Virus record (IMG/VR): IMGVR_UViG_3300037961_004224
Span: 1 to 64,000 of that record
Origin: a virus
Length of the DNA stretch: 64,000 nucleotides
Direction: 5' to 3' (one strand)
Part shown: piece after piece, positions 16,977 through 23,433 of the stretch
How the letters are laid out: each line of letters opens with the position of its first letter
Position numbering within the stretch: the first letter of the stretch is position 1
Made by a program: the position numbers and the translations under genes
Notes under the pieces: model-generated
What the model saw: the letters and a program-made list of their open reading frames with translations, nothing else
The model's database searches: none
Told to the model about the DNA's origin: nothing

Positions 16977-17779
16977 TGGGATTAGCACATTCTCCCTCAA
17001 TTTCTCAAGATGGCCTTTTGTTTGCTGTAGATGCAGCCAATCCTCGCTGTTATTCCGGGGCCGGTACATCTGCGAATGATCTGTTGTTGTTCGGACCACT
17101 TCCTGTAAATCAGCCTGTTAAGCTTAGGCCAAATAGTGTTACTACAGATAACAATCAACCTCAAGATCCAGTTGCTGGAACTTTAACAAATGGGGTGGGG
17201 TTTACGAGCGAGAATGGTGGTGCATTTACATTTGATGGCACTGATGACTATATTGTTTTTAATTCAGAGACACTAAATCCGGGCTTTCCTACTAGCATGT
17301 TGTGCTGGTTTAAGATTGATCAAAATTCATCAGCACAAGGTTTGTTCTCATTGCGTTGGCACAGTACTAGGTACTATGGATTCTTTGTCAATATTAATGC
17401 ATCAGCAAAATTGTCCATGCAAATTGGCGATGGAGGAAGTGCTGGAAGCGGTGCTAGAAGAACTGGTCAGCGTGCCGCCGCCAATGTGGATACCGGCAGA
17501 TGGTATCACGGTGCTTTTGTTTGGAACGATTTAATTGAAGACATGGTAATGTACATTGATGGTGAACCCCAAACTTTAACTTATAGCGGAACAGGAGATA
17601 AGTTATTTTATGGGGCAGCATCAACTGCTACCGATCCGGCGACATGGCCTCAAAGAATAGGTGTGCTTAATGACAAGTATTTAGACGGCTCTGTAGCACA
17701 GATTCTTTTTTACGGAAGAGCATTAACAAAAAAAGAAATTTTAAATCATTATGAAGCTACCAAGAAGAGGTTTATCTGA
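16976..17779 (+). CDS. LamG-like (concanavalin A-like) virion protein 1
   Basis: The first 50 residues (SISQDGLLFAVDAANPRCYSGAG) match the start of its two downstream paralogues. The rest is a LamG/laminin-G-3 jelly roll: FTFDGTDDYIVF, MLCWFKID and a C-terminal VAQILFYGRALTKKEILNHYEATKKRF. Such domains bind carbohydrates and occur on phage tail fibres or capsid decorations. I use ATG 16976, which overlaps the previous stop, rather than GTG 16952. It has about 60 extra residues in its N-terminal third compared with the paralogues. Confidence 0.75.
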   Translation: MGLAHSPSISQDGLLFAVDAANPRCYSGAGTSANDLLLFGPLPVNQPVKLRPNSVTTDNNQPQDPVAGTLTNGVGFTSENGGAFTFDGTDDYIVFNSETLNPGFPTSMLCWFKIDQNSSAQGLFSLRWHSTRYYGFFVNINASAKLSMQIGDGGSAGSGARRTGQRAAANVDTGRWYHGAFVWNDLIEDMVMYIDGEPQTLTYSGTGDKLFYGAASTATDPATWPQRIGVLNDKYLDGSVAQILFYGRALTKKEILNHYEATKKRFI

Positions 17780-18480
17780 TGGGGACTAGTTATAATCCTT
17801 CCATAATAACTGACGGGTTGGTACTCTGCTTGGATGCTGCTAATAAAAGAAGTTATCCGGGTGCGGGTACTGTGTGGACTGACCGTTCTGCGAAACAACA
17901 TAATGGAACACTTGTCAATAGCCCAAGCTTTAGTGCCGAGAACGGTGGAGGAATAGTGTTTGATGGAACTGATGATCACGTTACTACCAACTTAGATGCC
18001 TCCAGTTTTTCTAGTACAAACACTGAGTTTACTGTAGACATCTGGATGGACCCTGACGCAAATAACTCTAGTTTCGCTCTATTTAATTTTAACAATGGTA
18101 CAGGAGAGTATATAGAAATTAGAATGAATGGAACTGCATATAGAATTACAACTAGATACAATTCTATTACCGATACAGCTAGTGTTGTTCCTTTTGGCGG
18201 CGGATCTTGGACGAACTTAACCTGCGTAAAAGCTGCGGGGGTACAAGATATTTATCTCAATGGTTCTATAGCCGTAGTAGGATCTCCAAACACTGCCCAA
18301 GGAAATGATTTAGACTTTGGAGCAGGAGGAGGTTCAGTCATTGGATGTAGAGGAACTCCTTCAAGCCCCGCTGCTACATACTGGAACGGTAAAATATCTA
18401 TCGTTAGAGTTTATAATCAGGCCATGTCTGCAAAGGAAATAGCTCAAAATTATAGAGCAACAAAAGGGAGGTATCAATAA
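17779..18480 (+). CDS. LamG-like virion protein 2
   Basis: A 233-residue paralogue: DGLVLCLDAANKRSYPGAGT, then GGIVFDGTDDHV and the closing VYNQAMSAKEIAQNYRATKGRYQ. The start overlaps the previous stop by one base (TGATG). The fold is a lectin-like beta sandwich; a glycan-binding virion role is inferred from the family and from tandem duplication. Confidence 0.78.
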   Translation: MGTSYNPSIITDGLVLCLDAANKRSYPGAGTVWTDRSAKQHNGTLVNSPSFSAENGGGIVFDGTDDHVTTNLDASSFSSTNTEFTVDIWMDPDANNSSFALFNFNNGTGEYIEIRMNGTAYRITTRYNSITDTASVVPFGGGSWTNLTCVKAAGVQDIYLNGSIAVVGSPNTAQGNDLDFGAGGGSVIGCRGTPSSPAATYWNGKISIVRVYNQAMSAKEIAQNYRATKGRYQ

Positions 18481-19169
18481 TGGGAAGCAATGCTGGACCT
18501 GATATAGTTGAAGATGGACTGGTCCTTTGCTTGGACGCAGCTAATGATCGAAGTTATCCGGGTGCGGGGACTACGTGGACTGATCTTGCAGGAAACAATA
18601 ATGGCACATTACACAATAGCCCCACCTTTGACACCGCGAATGCCGGTAGTATTGTATTTGATGGCACTAATGATCGCGTAGCAATATCACTAGGAAGTTT
18701 GCCAACACCTCAAAATTCTACTAATTTTACTTACGAGGCAGTTGTAAAGTTTGACTCGCTTGGATCGAGGACGATATTTTCTCAAGAGGCCGGATCGGGT
18801 ACTGGTAGAATATTTCTTGGAGTGCATACTAATTCTAAACTCGTTACTTTTATAACTGGATCTGCCGAACAACCAGATTTTTCCGCATTGAGTACGGGTA
18901 CAATATATCATGTCGCTCTCATAGTATCTCAGACACAATTAATGCTGGAACCATCAATAGCTATTGCTTTGAATGGCGTGGTGGATAGTATCGCTTCAAC
19001 CGTTATCGGCTACACTGGAACTGGAGACATTAATATCGGCACAGAACCCGGTGCTGGTGGGGGTTTCTTAGACGGAAATGTTCTTACTGTTAGAATTTAT
19101 AATCGTCCTTTAGGTGAGAAGGAATTATTTCAAAACTATAGAGCTATAAAAGGAAGATATCAACTATGA
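18480..19169 (+). CDS. LamG-like virion protein 3
   Basis: Third paralogue (229 residues): DGLVLCLDAANDRSYPGAGT, GSIVFDGTNDRVAIS, and the same ending (IYNRPLGEKELFQNYRAIKGRYQ). The middle, which usually carries ligand specificity, differs strongly from copy 2. It overlaps its neighbours by 1 and 4 bases, so the three LamG genes and the next gene form one translational unit. Confidence 0.78.
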   Translation: MGSNAGPDIVEDGLVLCLDAANDRSYPGAGTTWTDLAGNNNGTLHNSPTFDTANAGSIVFDGTNDRVAISLGSLPTPQNSTNFTYEAVVKFDSLGSRTIFSQEAGSGTGRIFLGVHTNSKLVTFITGSAEQPDFSALSTGTIYHVALIVSQTQLMLEPSIAIALNGVVDSIASTVIGYTGTGDINIGTEPGAGGGFLDGNVLTVRIYNRPLGEKELFQNYRAIKGRYQL

Positions 19170-20398
19170 AAAGAAGAGATTTTATAAAGTTAGGAGTAGG
19201 TACATATGCATTCGGAAATGTTACAGCGACTATCGCAGACGATAAGCAGACTGACGATCCAGCAGTATTGTTCCTTTTTCTTGGTGGTGGGGCTAGTCAT
19301 ATTGAGACTTTTAATCCTATACCTCTTGCTCCTGCTGACAGGAGATCTGTAACTGGCGATATAAAAACAAATGTTGCTGGAATAGAATTGGGTGGTCTTT
19401 TTAAAGAGCTTTCAAAACGCACAAATAAAATAGTTATACCTAGAGCTTTTGGTCACAGAGATCAAAATCACGCATCTGCCGTTCATTGGGTTGTAACTGG
19501 AGAAGCAAATTTTGGTGCTGGAACAAGTTCTAAATGGCCTAGCTATGGATCTATGATGAGCAAACATCATGGTGTAAATACAGACGATGGACTTCCTACA
19601 TATGTAAAACTAGGAAAGTATGACCATAATGGTGCAGCTTGGTTAGGCGGTAAATATACTGGGTTCGATGCAACCAAAGAGGGTAGAAAAGACCTACAAC
19701 TCATGCGTAAAAGTGAAGATTTTAAAACAAGAATTAATGTTTTAAATGTCATAGACAATAGTTTTAAAGCAAAAGATCAACAATTGGCTAAGGACTGGAG
19801 AGATTTACGTAATCAATCAGTAGATATTATTCTTGGAAATGGATCAAAGGCATTCAGGGTAGAAGAAGATAAAGATTACAATAAATTTAAAGAAGCTACA
19901 CTTGGACAAGATGCACTTACTGCAATTAGATTGCTAGAAGCTGGCTCTAAATTTGTATCATTAAGCTATGGAGGCTGGGATATGCACCAAAATATTGGCC
20001 AGTCACTCCAGACAAAACAAGCAGAGCTAGATCATTACTTAGCAAAAATAATGGATACTTTAGAATCAAGAGGTCTATATGAAAGAGTGATGCTAATTGT
20101 AACATCTGAATTTGGAAGAACGCCTAAAGTAAACCAAAATCAAGGTCGTGATCATTTTGGCAAACTAGCACCCCTCATGATTAGTTGTGGATCATATGAA
20201 ATGGGAAGAACGATTGGGTCGTCAAGTCCAAATGCAGACGATGTTGAAGATGGTCGCTGCACTCCAGAAGATTTAGCTTGGACTATATACGATCATCTTA
20301 ATATGAATAGAGCATCTAGATATACAGCAACAGACGGCAGGCCGCACAATATAGTAAAAGATGATGCTAAAAATATATTAAAAGATATTCAAGCGTGA
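19166..20398 (+). CDS. Tat-exported DUF1501 (sulfatase/phosphatase-fold) protein
   Basis: The N-terminus MKRRDFIKLGVGTYAFG is a twin-arginine signal. The mature part carries the DUF1501 pattern: FLFLGGGASHIETFNP, IVIPRAFGHRDQNHASAVHWVVTG, SLSYGGWDMHQNI and VTSEFGRTPKVNQNQGRDHFG, in the alkaline phosphatase superfamily. The 410-residue length is typical. Metal-binding Asp/His residues appear kept. It directly follows three LamG genes (ATGA overlap). A Tat signal in a phage gene is odd: it may act on host envelope or surface polymer, or be a virion protein keeping an inherited signal. Confidence 0.8.
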   Translation: MKRRDFIKLGVGTYAFGNVTATIADDKQTDDPAVLFLFLGGGASHIETFNPIPLAPADRRSVTGDIKTNVAGIELGGLFKELSKRTNKIVIPRAFGHRDQNHASAVHWVVTGEANFGAGTSSKWPSYGSMMSKHHGVNTDDGLPTYVKLGKYDHNGAAWLGGKYTGFDATKEGRKDLQLMRKSEDFKTRINVLNVIDNSFKAKDQQLAKDWRDLRNQSVDIILGNGSKAFRVEEDKDYNKFKEATLGQDALTAIRLLEAGSKFVSLSYGGWDMHQNIGQSLQTKQAELDHYLAKIMDTLESRGLYERVMLIVTSEFGRTPKVNQNQGRDHFGKLAPLMISCGSYEMGRTIGSSSPNADDVEDGRCTPEDLAWTIYDHLNMNRASRYTATDGRPHNIVKDDAKNILKDIQA

Positions 20399-20461
20399 TC
20401 TTAATAATTGCAAGCACTGTGCAAGCAAATTTTATATTATTTTAAAATTGGAGGTTTTAAG

Positions 20462-20608
20462 ATGCGATTATTTAACGGGCCATTAGGTCAATTTATTAAA
20501 AAGCATAGATTGATTAGACGAACCGCATTCTTTGGCGGCTTGGCAGTCGGTGTATACTTTATTGGTGTTGCTGCTGGTTGGTGGCCAAATGTATTAGCTG
20601 GAGGCTAA
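20462..20608 (+). CDS. Small single-span membrane protein (48 residues)
   Basis: ATG 20462 is preceded by GGAGG at 7 bases; the frame also runs upstream to 20408 but without a good start. The product has a basic N-terminal part (IKKHRLIRRTAFFGG) followed by one membrane helix (LAVGVYFIGVAAGWWPNVLAGG). A strong terminator follows. Function unknown. Confidence 0.6.
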   Translation: MRLFNGPLGQFIKKHRLIRRTAFFGGLAVGVYFIGVAAGWWPNVLAGG

Positions 20609-20615
20609 TGATCAC

Positions 20616-20642
20616 GGGGAGATGGATTCTCCCCATTTTTTT
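20616..20642 (+). terminator. Rho-independent terminator
   Basis: The 7-bp GC-rich stem GGGGAGA/TCTCCCC (20616-20622 with 20628-20634) is followed by an A and seven T. It closes the LamG-DUF1501 unit. Confidence 0.9.
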
Positions 20643-20690
20643 AATAGTTGTATTAGCTTAATTAGCTTTGTCAACTAGAATGGGGTTGAA

Positions 20691-21254
20691 ATGCTTGTGA
20701 TAAAAATATTTATGTGTGTTATACTGGCAGACTTTATAACTGGCTTAGTACACTGGATAGAAGATACATATGGCGTACCTGACTGGCCTTTTGGGTTAGG
20801 AAAGAATGTAGTAGAACCTAATATTATTCATCATCAACATCCTAATTGGATGATAACAATGAGTAATGCAATACAAAGAAACTACATTACAGCTATCCCA
20901 GCATCCATAGCAATTTTTATTGCTTACTATTTTTATGGATGGTCATGTTGGCCTTTTGCAACAACAATTTTAATCGCTGGTTTTCTAGGCAATGAAATTC
21001 ATGGTTGGAATCATACGCCTATCTCAAAACTCAACTGGTTTATAAAATTTTTGCAAGATACTGCTATAGTACAAACTAGACATCAACATGCACTTCATCA
21101 TAAAAAGCCATACAATAAATATTATTGTACAATAACAAATTTAACAAATCCAGTGCTAGAGCTTATCTATTTTTGGAGAACACTTGAATTTTTACTATTA
21201 AAAATATTTGGATTAAAAACAAAAAGATGTACGGAGGTTAGGAACGGTTATTAA
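20691..21254 (+). CDS. CarF/PEDS1 (TMEM189 Kua-type) desaturase homologue
   Basis: This 187-residue membrane protein has the layout of the TMEM189/CarF family, which makes the vinyl-ether bond of plasmalogens with O2 and a diiron centre. It begins with a membrane helix ending in LADFITGLVHWIEDT (D14, H21, D25). It continues with IIHHQHP (H47, H48, H50), a hydrophobic span, NEIHGWNHT (H104, H108) and TRHQHALHHKKPYNKYYC (H131, H133, H136, H137). All His clusters expected of the family are present, so it may be active. It starts an envelope-oriented island. Substrate is inferred from family only. Confidence 0.75.
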   Translation: MLVIKIFMCVILADFITGLVHWIEDTYGVPDWPFGLGKNVVEPNIIHHQHPNWMITMSNAIQRNYITAIPASIAIFIAYYFYGWSCWPFATTILIAGFLGNEIHGWNHTPISKLNWFIKFLQDTAIVQTRHQHALHHKKPYNKYYCTITNLTNPVLELIYFWRTLEFLLLKIFGLKTKRCTEVRNGY

Positions 21255-21280
21255 ACACTAAAACACGAAAGGGGTTTAAG

Positions 21281-21772
21281 ATGTCGTTAATTATCAGACT
21301 AATTATTTTGGGAGTTGTCATAATGGGTTGTTGTGGAGGTTCATGTCATGGTGACAGAAATCTAGATGAATATATTTCACTTTCTGGAAAATCTGCATTA
21401 TTGTCAAAACAAGAGGACGATAGTGAAGATAAGGAAGTAAAATATAAAGAGGGGGACGTAATTGTTATGCAGTTTAGTGCTGTATGGTGTGGTCCCTGTA
21501 GAGCGTTAAAAGCATCAATTAAATCAGATGCAGAAATACAAAATTATTTTAAAAAAGAAACTAAGGGTTATTTTATAGTAGATGTTGATGATAAGGACAA
21601 AACATCTGCTGCTTGGGTAAAAAAAGCAAAACCTAGTTCCATACCTCTTGTTGTTTTATATAAAAGAGAAAAAGATTCATGGAATGAAGTTAGCAGATTT
21701 ACTGGATCAAAACCACCAAGTGCAGTACTAAAATGGCTTAAAGAAAAGAACAAGAAGTCACCAGTAAAATAG
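21281..21772 (+). CDS. Thioredoxin-like lipoprotein
   Basis: The N-terminus has a hydrophobic signal ending in a lipobox-like VIMGC, giving a lipid-anchored protein. A Cys-rich stretch (CCGGSCHG) follows. The thioredoxin fold shows the active site FSAVWCGPCRALK and a cis-proline loop (PSSIPLVVLY). A reducing or disulfide-handling role at the cell envelope is likely. GGGG lies 8 bases before ATG 21281. The neighbouring secreted proteins are rich in Cys and could be its clients. Confidence 0.78.
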   Translation: MSLIIRLIILGVVIMGCCGGSCHGDRNLDEYISLSGKSALLSKQEDDSEDKEVKYKEGDVIVMQFSAVWCGPCRALKASIKSDAEIQNYFKKETKGYFIVDVDDKDKTSAAWVKKAKPSSIPLVVLYKREKDSWNEVSRFTGSKPPSAVLKWLKEKNKKSPVK

Positions 21773-21809
21773 TTTTATTGGTTTTTATATTTTTTACAAG
21801 GAGAAATAA

Positions 21810-22073
21810 ATGAAGTATGTAGTTGGATTTTGCTTGGCCGTTTCTATCATGTTCGGCTCTTCTAATGCAAATGCACACGATGCGTGTCAACCCGTTAGAG
21901 ACTTTGCCAATGCTACCGTTTGTGCATCAGCACAGATTATTAAAAATACAGTATGTATGCCAGTCAATGTATTTAAAAAGTTTAAAGCAGAAAAGCCTTT
22001 GCGTTCAGCATTCGCTAAAAAGCCTGTTCGTTCAAGACTAGCTAAGTTTACAAAACGGTCTTGTTGCGAATAG
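21810..22073 (+). CDS. Small secreted Cys-containing protein
   Basis: The 87-residue product has a clear signal peptide (VVGFCLAVSIMFGSSNANAH, cleavage after ANA). The mature part is short, basic and has five Cys residues (DACQPVRD, TVCASA, NTVCMPV and a terminal SCCE). AAGGAG precedes the ATG. Export to the periplasm is expected; the function is unknown. Confidence 0.6.
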   Translation: MKYVVGFCLAVSIMFGSSNANAHDACQPVRDFANATVCASAQIIKNTVCMPVNVFKKFKAEKPLRSAFAKKPVRSRLAKFTKRSCCE

Positions 22074-22077
22074 TTAT

Positions 22078-22269
22078 ATGAGATGTTCAGAATGTGATAA
22101 AGAAATAAGTTGTGAAGAAAGCTTTAGATGTAGAATATGTTTTCTTTGGTTTTGTAAAAGCTGTTCTTTAAAACATTTTGGACTAAAAGAAAAGGATGGT
22201 AAAATCTACCACAAGAGTATTATTAAAAGCTTTTGGTGGATTTTGCAAAAAAGATTTTTCGGTAAATGA
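22078..22269 (+). CDS. Small zinc-finger-like protein
   Basis: A 63-residue protein with eight Cys and one His arranged as paired ligands (CSECDKEISCEESFRCRIC, then FCKSCSLKHFG), similar to a short B-box or RING-like zinc module. It starts 4 bases after the previous stop and overlaps the next gene region by TGA/ATGA. Function unknown. Confidence 0.5.
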   Translation: MRCSECDKEISCEESFRCRICFLWFCKSCSLKHFGLKEKDGKIYHKSIIKSFWWILQKRFFGK

Positions 22270-22289
22270 AATATTCAAGGAAGAGATTT

Positions 22290-22580
22290 ATGATTAAAAC
22301 ACTAAGCTTAATGTTTTGTTTGGTACTTCCCACGCTAGATAACTCTATATGGGGAGATGCTATAACAGACCAAGAAAAATGCCAAGCGGAAGCAGACTAT
22401 ATGATTAAGTATCACAAAAACTGTCATGTTGGTCCGTGTATCGGAAGATTTGAAGGTATGGGGTATAGTGTTAATGGAAAAATTCCAAACACCTGTGTGC
22501 CAAATCGTAAAATGAAACTTACAGGCGATGCTACTGCCAGAGATGGCAATAGAGTAGCTAGAGTAAGAAGCTGGAGGTAA
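22290..22580 (+). CDS. Small secreted protein
   Basis: I choose ATG 22290 because AAGGAAGAG lies just upstream and the product then begins with a good signal peptide (MIKTLSLMFCLVLPTLDNS). An in-frame ATG at 22266 would add eight residues. The mature part has four Cys (EKCQAEAD, KNCHVGPCIGRF, NTCVPN), suggesting disulfides. The tmRNA gene begins just after its stop. Confidence 0.55.
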   Translation: MIKTLSLMFCLVLPTLDNSIWGDAITDQEKCQAEADYMIKYHKNCHVGPCIGRFEGMGYSVNGKIPNTCVPNRKMKLTGDATARDGNRVARVRSWR

Positions 22581-22750
22581 AGCATGTATAAAGATTATTA
22601 TTGATGTTGTAGGAGACTGCGGGGCAGTACCGCACACCTCCACTTGCCAAACTAAGGGGGTGAAATAGATTCGATCCACAATATGATGTAGTATATCTCA
22701 TGCACTGGTTGATAGAAGGGCCAGTATAAAAATCTATCAAACTTTTAATT

Positions 22751-22780
22751 GCAGATGAAAATCTTGCTTTGGCAGCGTAA
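22751..22780 (+). CDS. tmRNA proteolysis-tag reading frame
   Basis: The frame reads ADENLALAA then TAA. ALAA is the standard C-terminal degron of ssrA tags recognised by ClpXP. The last codons sit in a 6-bp hairpin (GGCAGC-GUAA-GCUGUC) whose GNRA-type loop holds the stop. The resume codon is inferred as GCA at 22751, ten bases after the pseudoknot. Confidence 0.8.
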   Translation, partial: ADENLALAA

Positions 22781-22793
22781 GCTGTCTGGGGTT

Positions 22794-22827
22794 TGCCAGT
22801 ACCTTATTATCCAAACTGGCATTTTTT
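22794..22827 (+). terminator. Rho-independent terminator of the tmRNA
   Basis: TGCCAGT (22794-22800) pairs perfectly with ACTGGCA (22815-22821), followed by six T. It ends the RNA only about 50 bases after the tag stop, which is why the tRNA-like 3' part cannot lie downstream. Confidence 0.88.
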
Positions 22828-22851
22828 ATGCAATATATATGGTTTTAAAAT

Positions 22852-23088
22852 ATGTTAAAAAAAATATTATATTTATGTTTAATAATTTTTACATTTGCAA
22901 TAGTTATTTGCATCATGCCACGCACCCATAAGTGTCTTCATTGCAACCAAACGTGTTTTTCAGAACCAAATATAGCCTTTTGGATTTCAGGAGACCCAAG
23001 TTGTATTCATGACCATTGCTTAAAAGAATGGGATGGATTTGATTGGAGAATTCCTATGGAATGGCCCCACGGGATTTACATAGAATGA
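22852..23088 (+). CDS. Small membrane protein with Cys-rich domain
   Basis: This 78-residue protein has one N-terminal membrane segment (ILYLCLIIFTFAIVICIM) followed by a short exported or cytosolic region containing CLHCNQTC and SCIHDHC, compatible with a metal site or disulfides. The ribosome-binding site before ATG 22852 is weak. Its stop overlaps the next start (ATGA). Function unknown. Confidence 0.5.
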   Translation: MLKKILYLCLIIFTFAIVICIMPRTHKCLHCNQTCFSEPNIAFWISGDPSCIHDHCLKEWDGFDWRIPMEWPHGIYIE

Positions 23089-23270
23089 AACATTTAAAAG
23101 AAACCGGCATGAGCTACTTTCAGCACATGTTACATGCACTTTATATAGGGGCTTTTTTAGTTATAGCTGGATTTTGCTGCATAACACATTCGTTTGCACC
23201 GTTTATATTTAAAAACACAGCATCTAAAATTATCACACACCTTAATGATGATGTAATCAAAAAAACTTAA
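23085..23270 (+). CDS. DUF6356-like small membrane protein
   Basis: The sequence MKHLKETGMSYFQHMLHAL, followed by a membrane span (YIGAFLVIAGFCCITHSFAPF), resembles the small phage/bacterial membrane family DUF6356, whose function is unknown. I use ATG 23085, which overlaps the previous stop, not the earlier frame start at 23043. Length 61 residues. Confidence 0.6.
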   Translation: MKHLKETGMSYFQHMLHALYIGAFLVIAGFCCITHSFAPFIFKNTASKIITHLNDDVIKKT

Positions 23271-23306
23271 TATACATACTTTTGCCAAACGTTTTTTAGT
23301 TTGCAA

Positions 23307-23316
23307 GAGTATAATT
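23307..23316 (+). promoter_or_regulatory. GAGTATAATT motif abutting a terminator
   Basis: GAGTATAATT sits directly before a terminator hairpin. It matches the motifs at 2884, 13344 and 31128. If it were a promoter, its transcript would start inside or beyond the hairpin, which makes the role uncertain. Confidence 0.3.
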
Positions 23317-23343
23317 GCCATAGAGTAGTATCTATGGCTTTTT
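23317..23343 (+). terminator. Rho-independent terminator
   Basis: GCCATAGA (23317-23324) pairs perfectly with TCTATGGC (23331-23338), followed by a run of T. It ends the envelope island transcript. Confidence 0.8.
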
Positions 23344-23358
23344 ATTTGGAGTAAAATC

Positions 23359-23433
23359 ATGTTAATAGAACTTGGAATAGCTTTATTTTTTTCATCTTAT
23401 TTTTTAGAGGATCAATCAGTTGAAGAAGATTAA
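23359..23433 (+). CDS. Very short possible membrane peptide (24 residues)
   Basis: ATG 23359 is preceded by TTTGGAG and opens a 24-residue frame: a hydrophobic segment (LIELGIALFFSSYFLE) and an acidic end. It overlaps the TTG start of the following glycosyltransferase, so it may also serve as a translational coupler. Reality of the peptide is uncertain. Confidence 0.3.
   Translation: MLIELGIALFFSSYFLEDQSVEED

Larger units (their letters stand above)
22590..22830 (+). ncRNA. ssrA: Transfer-messenger RNA, circularly permuted (two-piece type)
   Basis: The order is acceptor piece, then coding piece. A T arm (UGCGG, 7-nt loop, CCGCA; 22618-22634) is joined to CACCTCC (22635-22641), which pairs with GGGGGTG (22656-22662) as a 7-bp acceptor with one G-U. 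After GGGGGTG comes the conserved D-loop word GATTCGA (22668-22674). CCACAATAT (22676-22684) pairs with 22604-22613 as helix P2. An H-type pseudoknot is visible: ACTGG/CCAGT (22704-22708, 22721-22725) interleaved with TTGATAG/CTATCAA (22709-22715, 22734-22740). Ten bases later a tag frame encodes ADENLALAA and stop (22751-22780). A terminator follows. CCA is not encoded, and the T loop (GGCAGUA) is not the usual TTCRA. Confidence 0.85.

Noticed and set aside
22335-22740. Open frames on the - strand across the tmRNA region
   Set aside because: They have no ribosome-binding sites, overlap strong + strand genes and a structured RNA, and show no recognisable protein.
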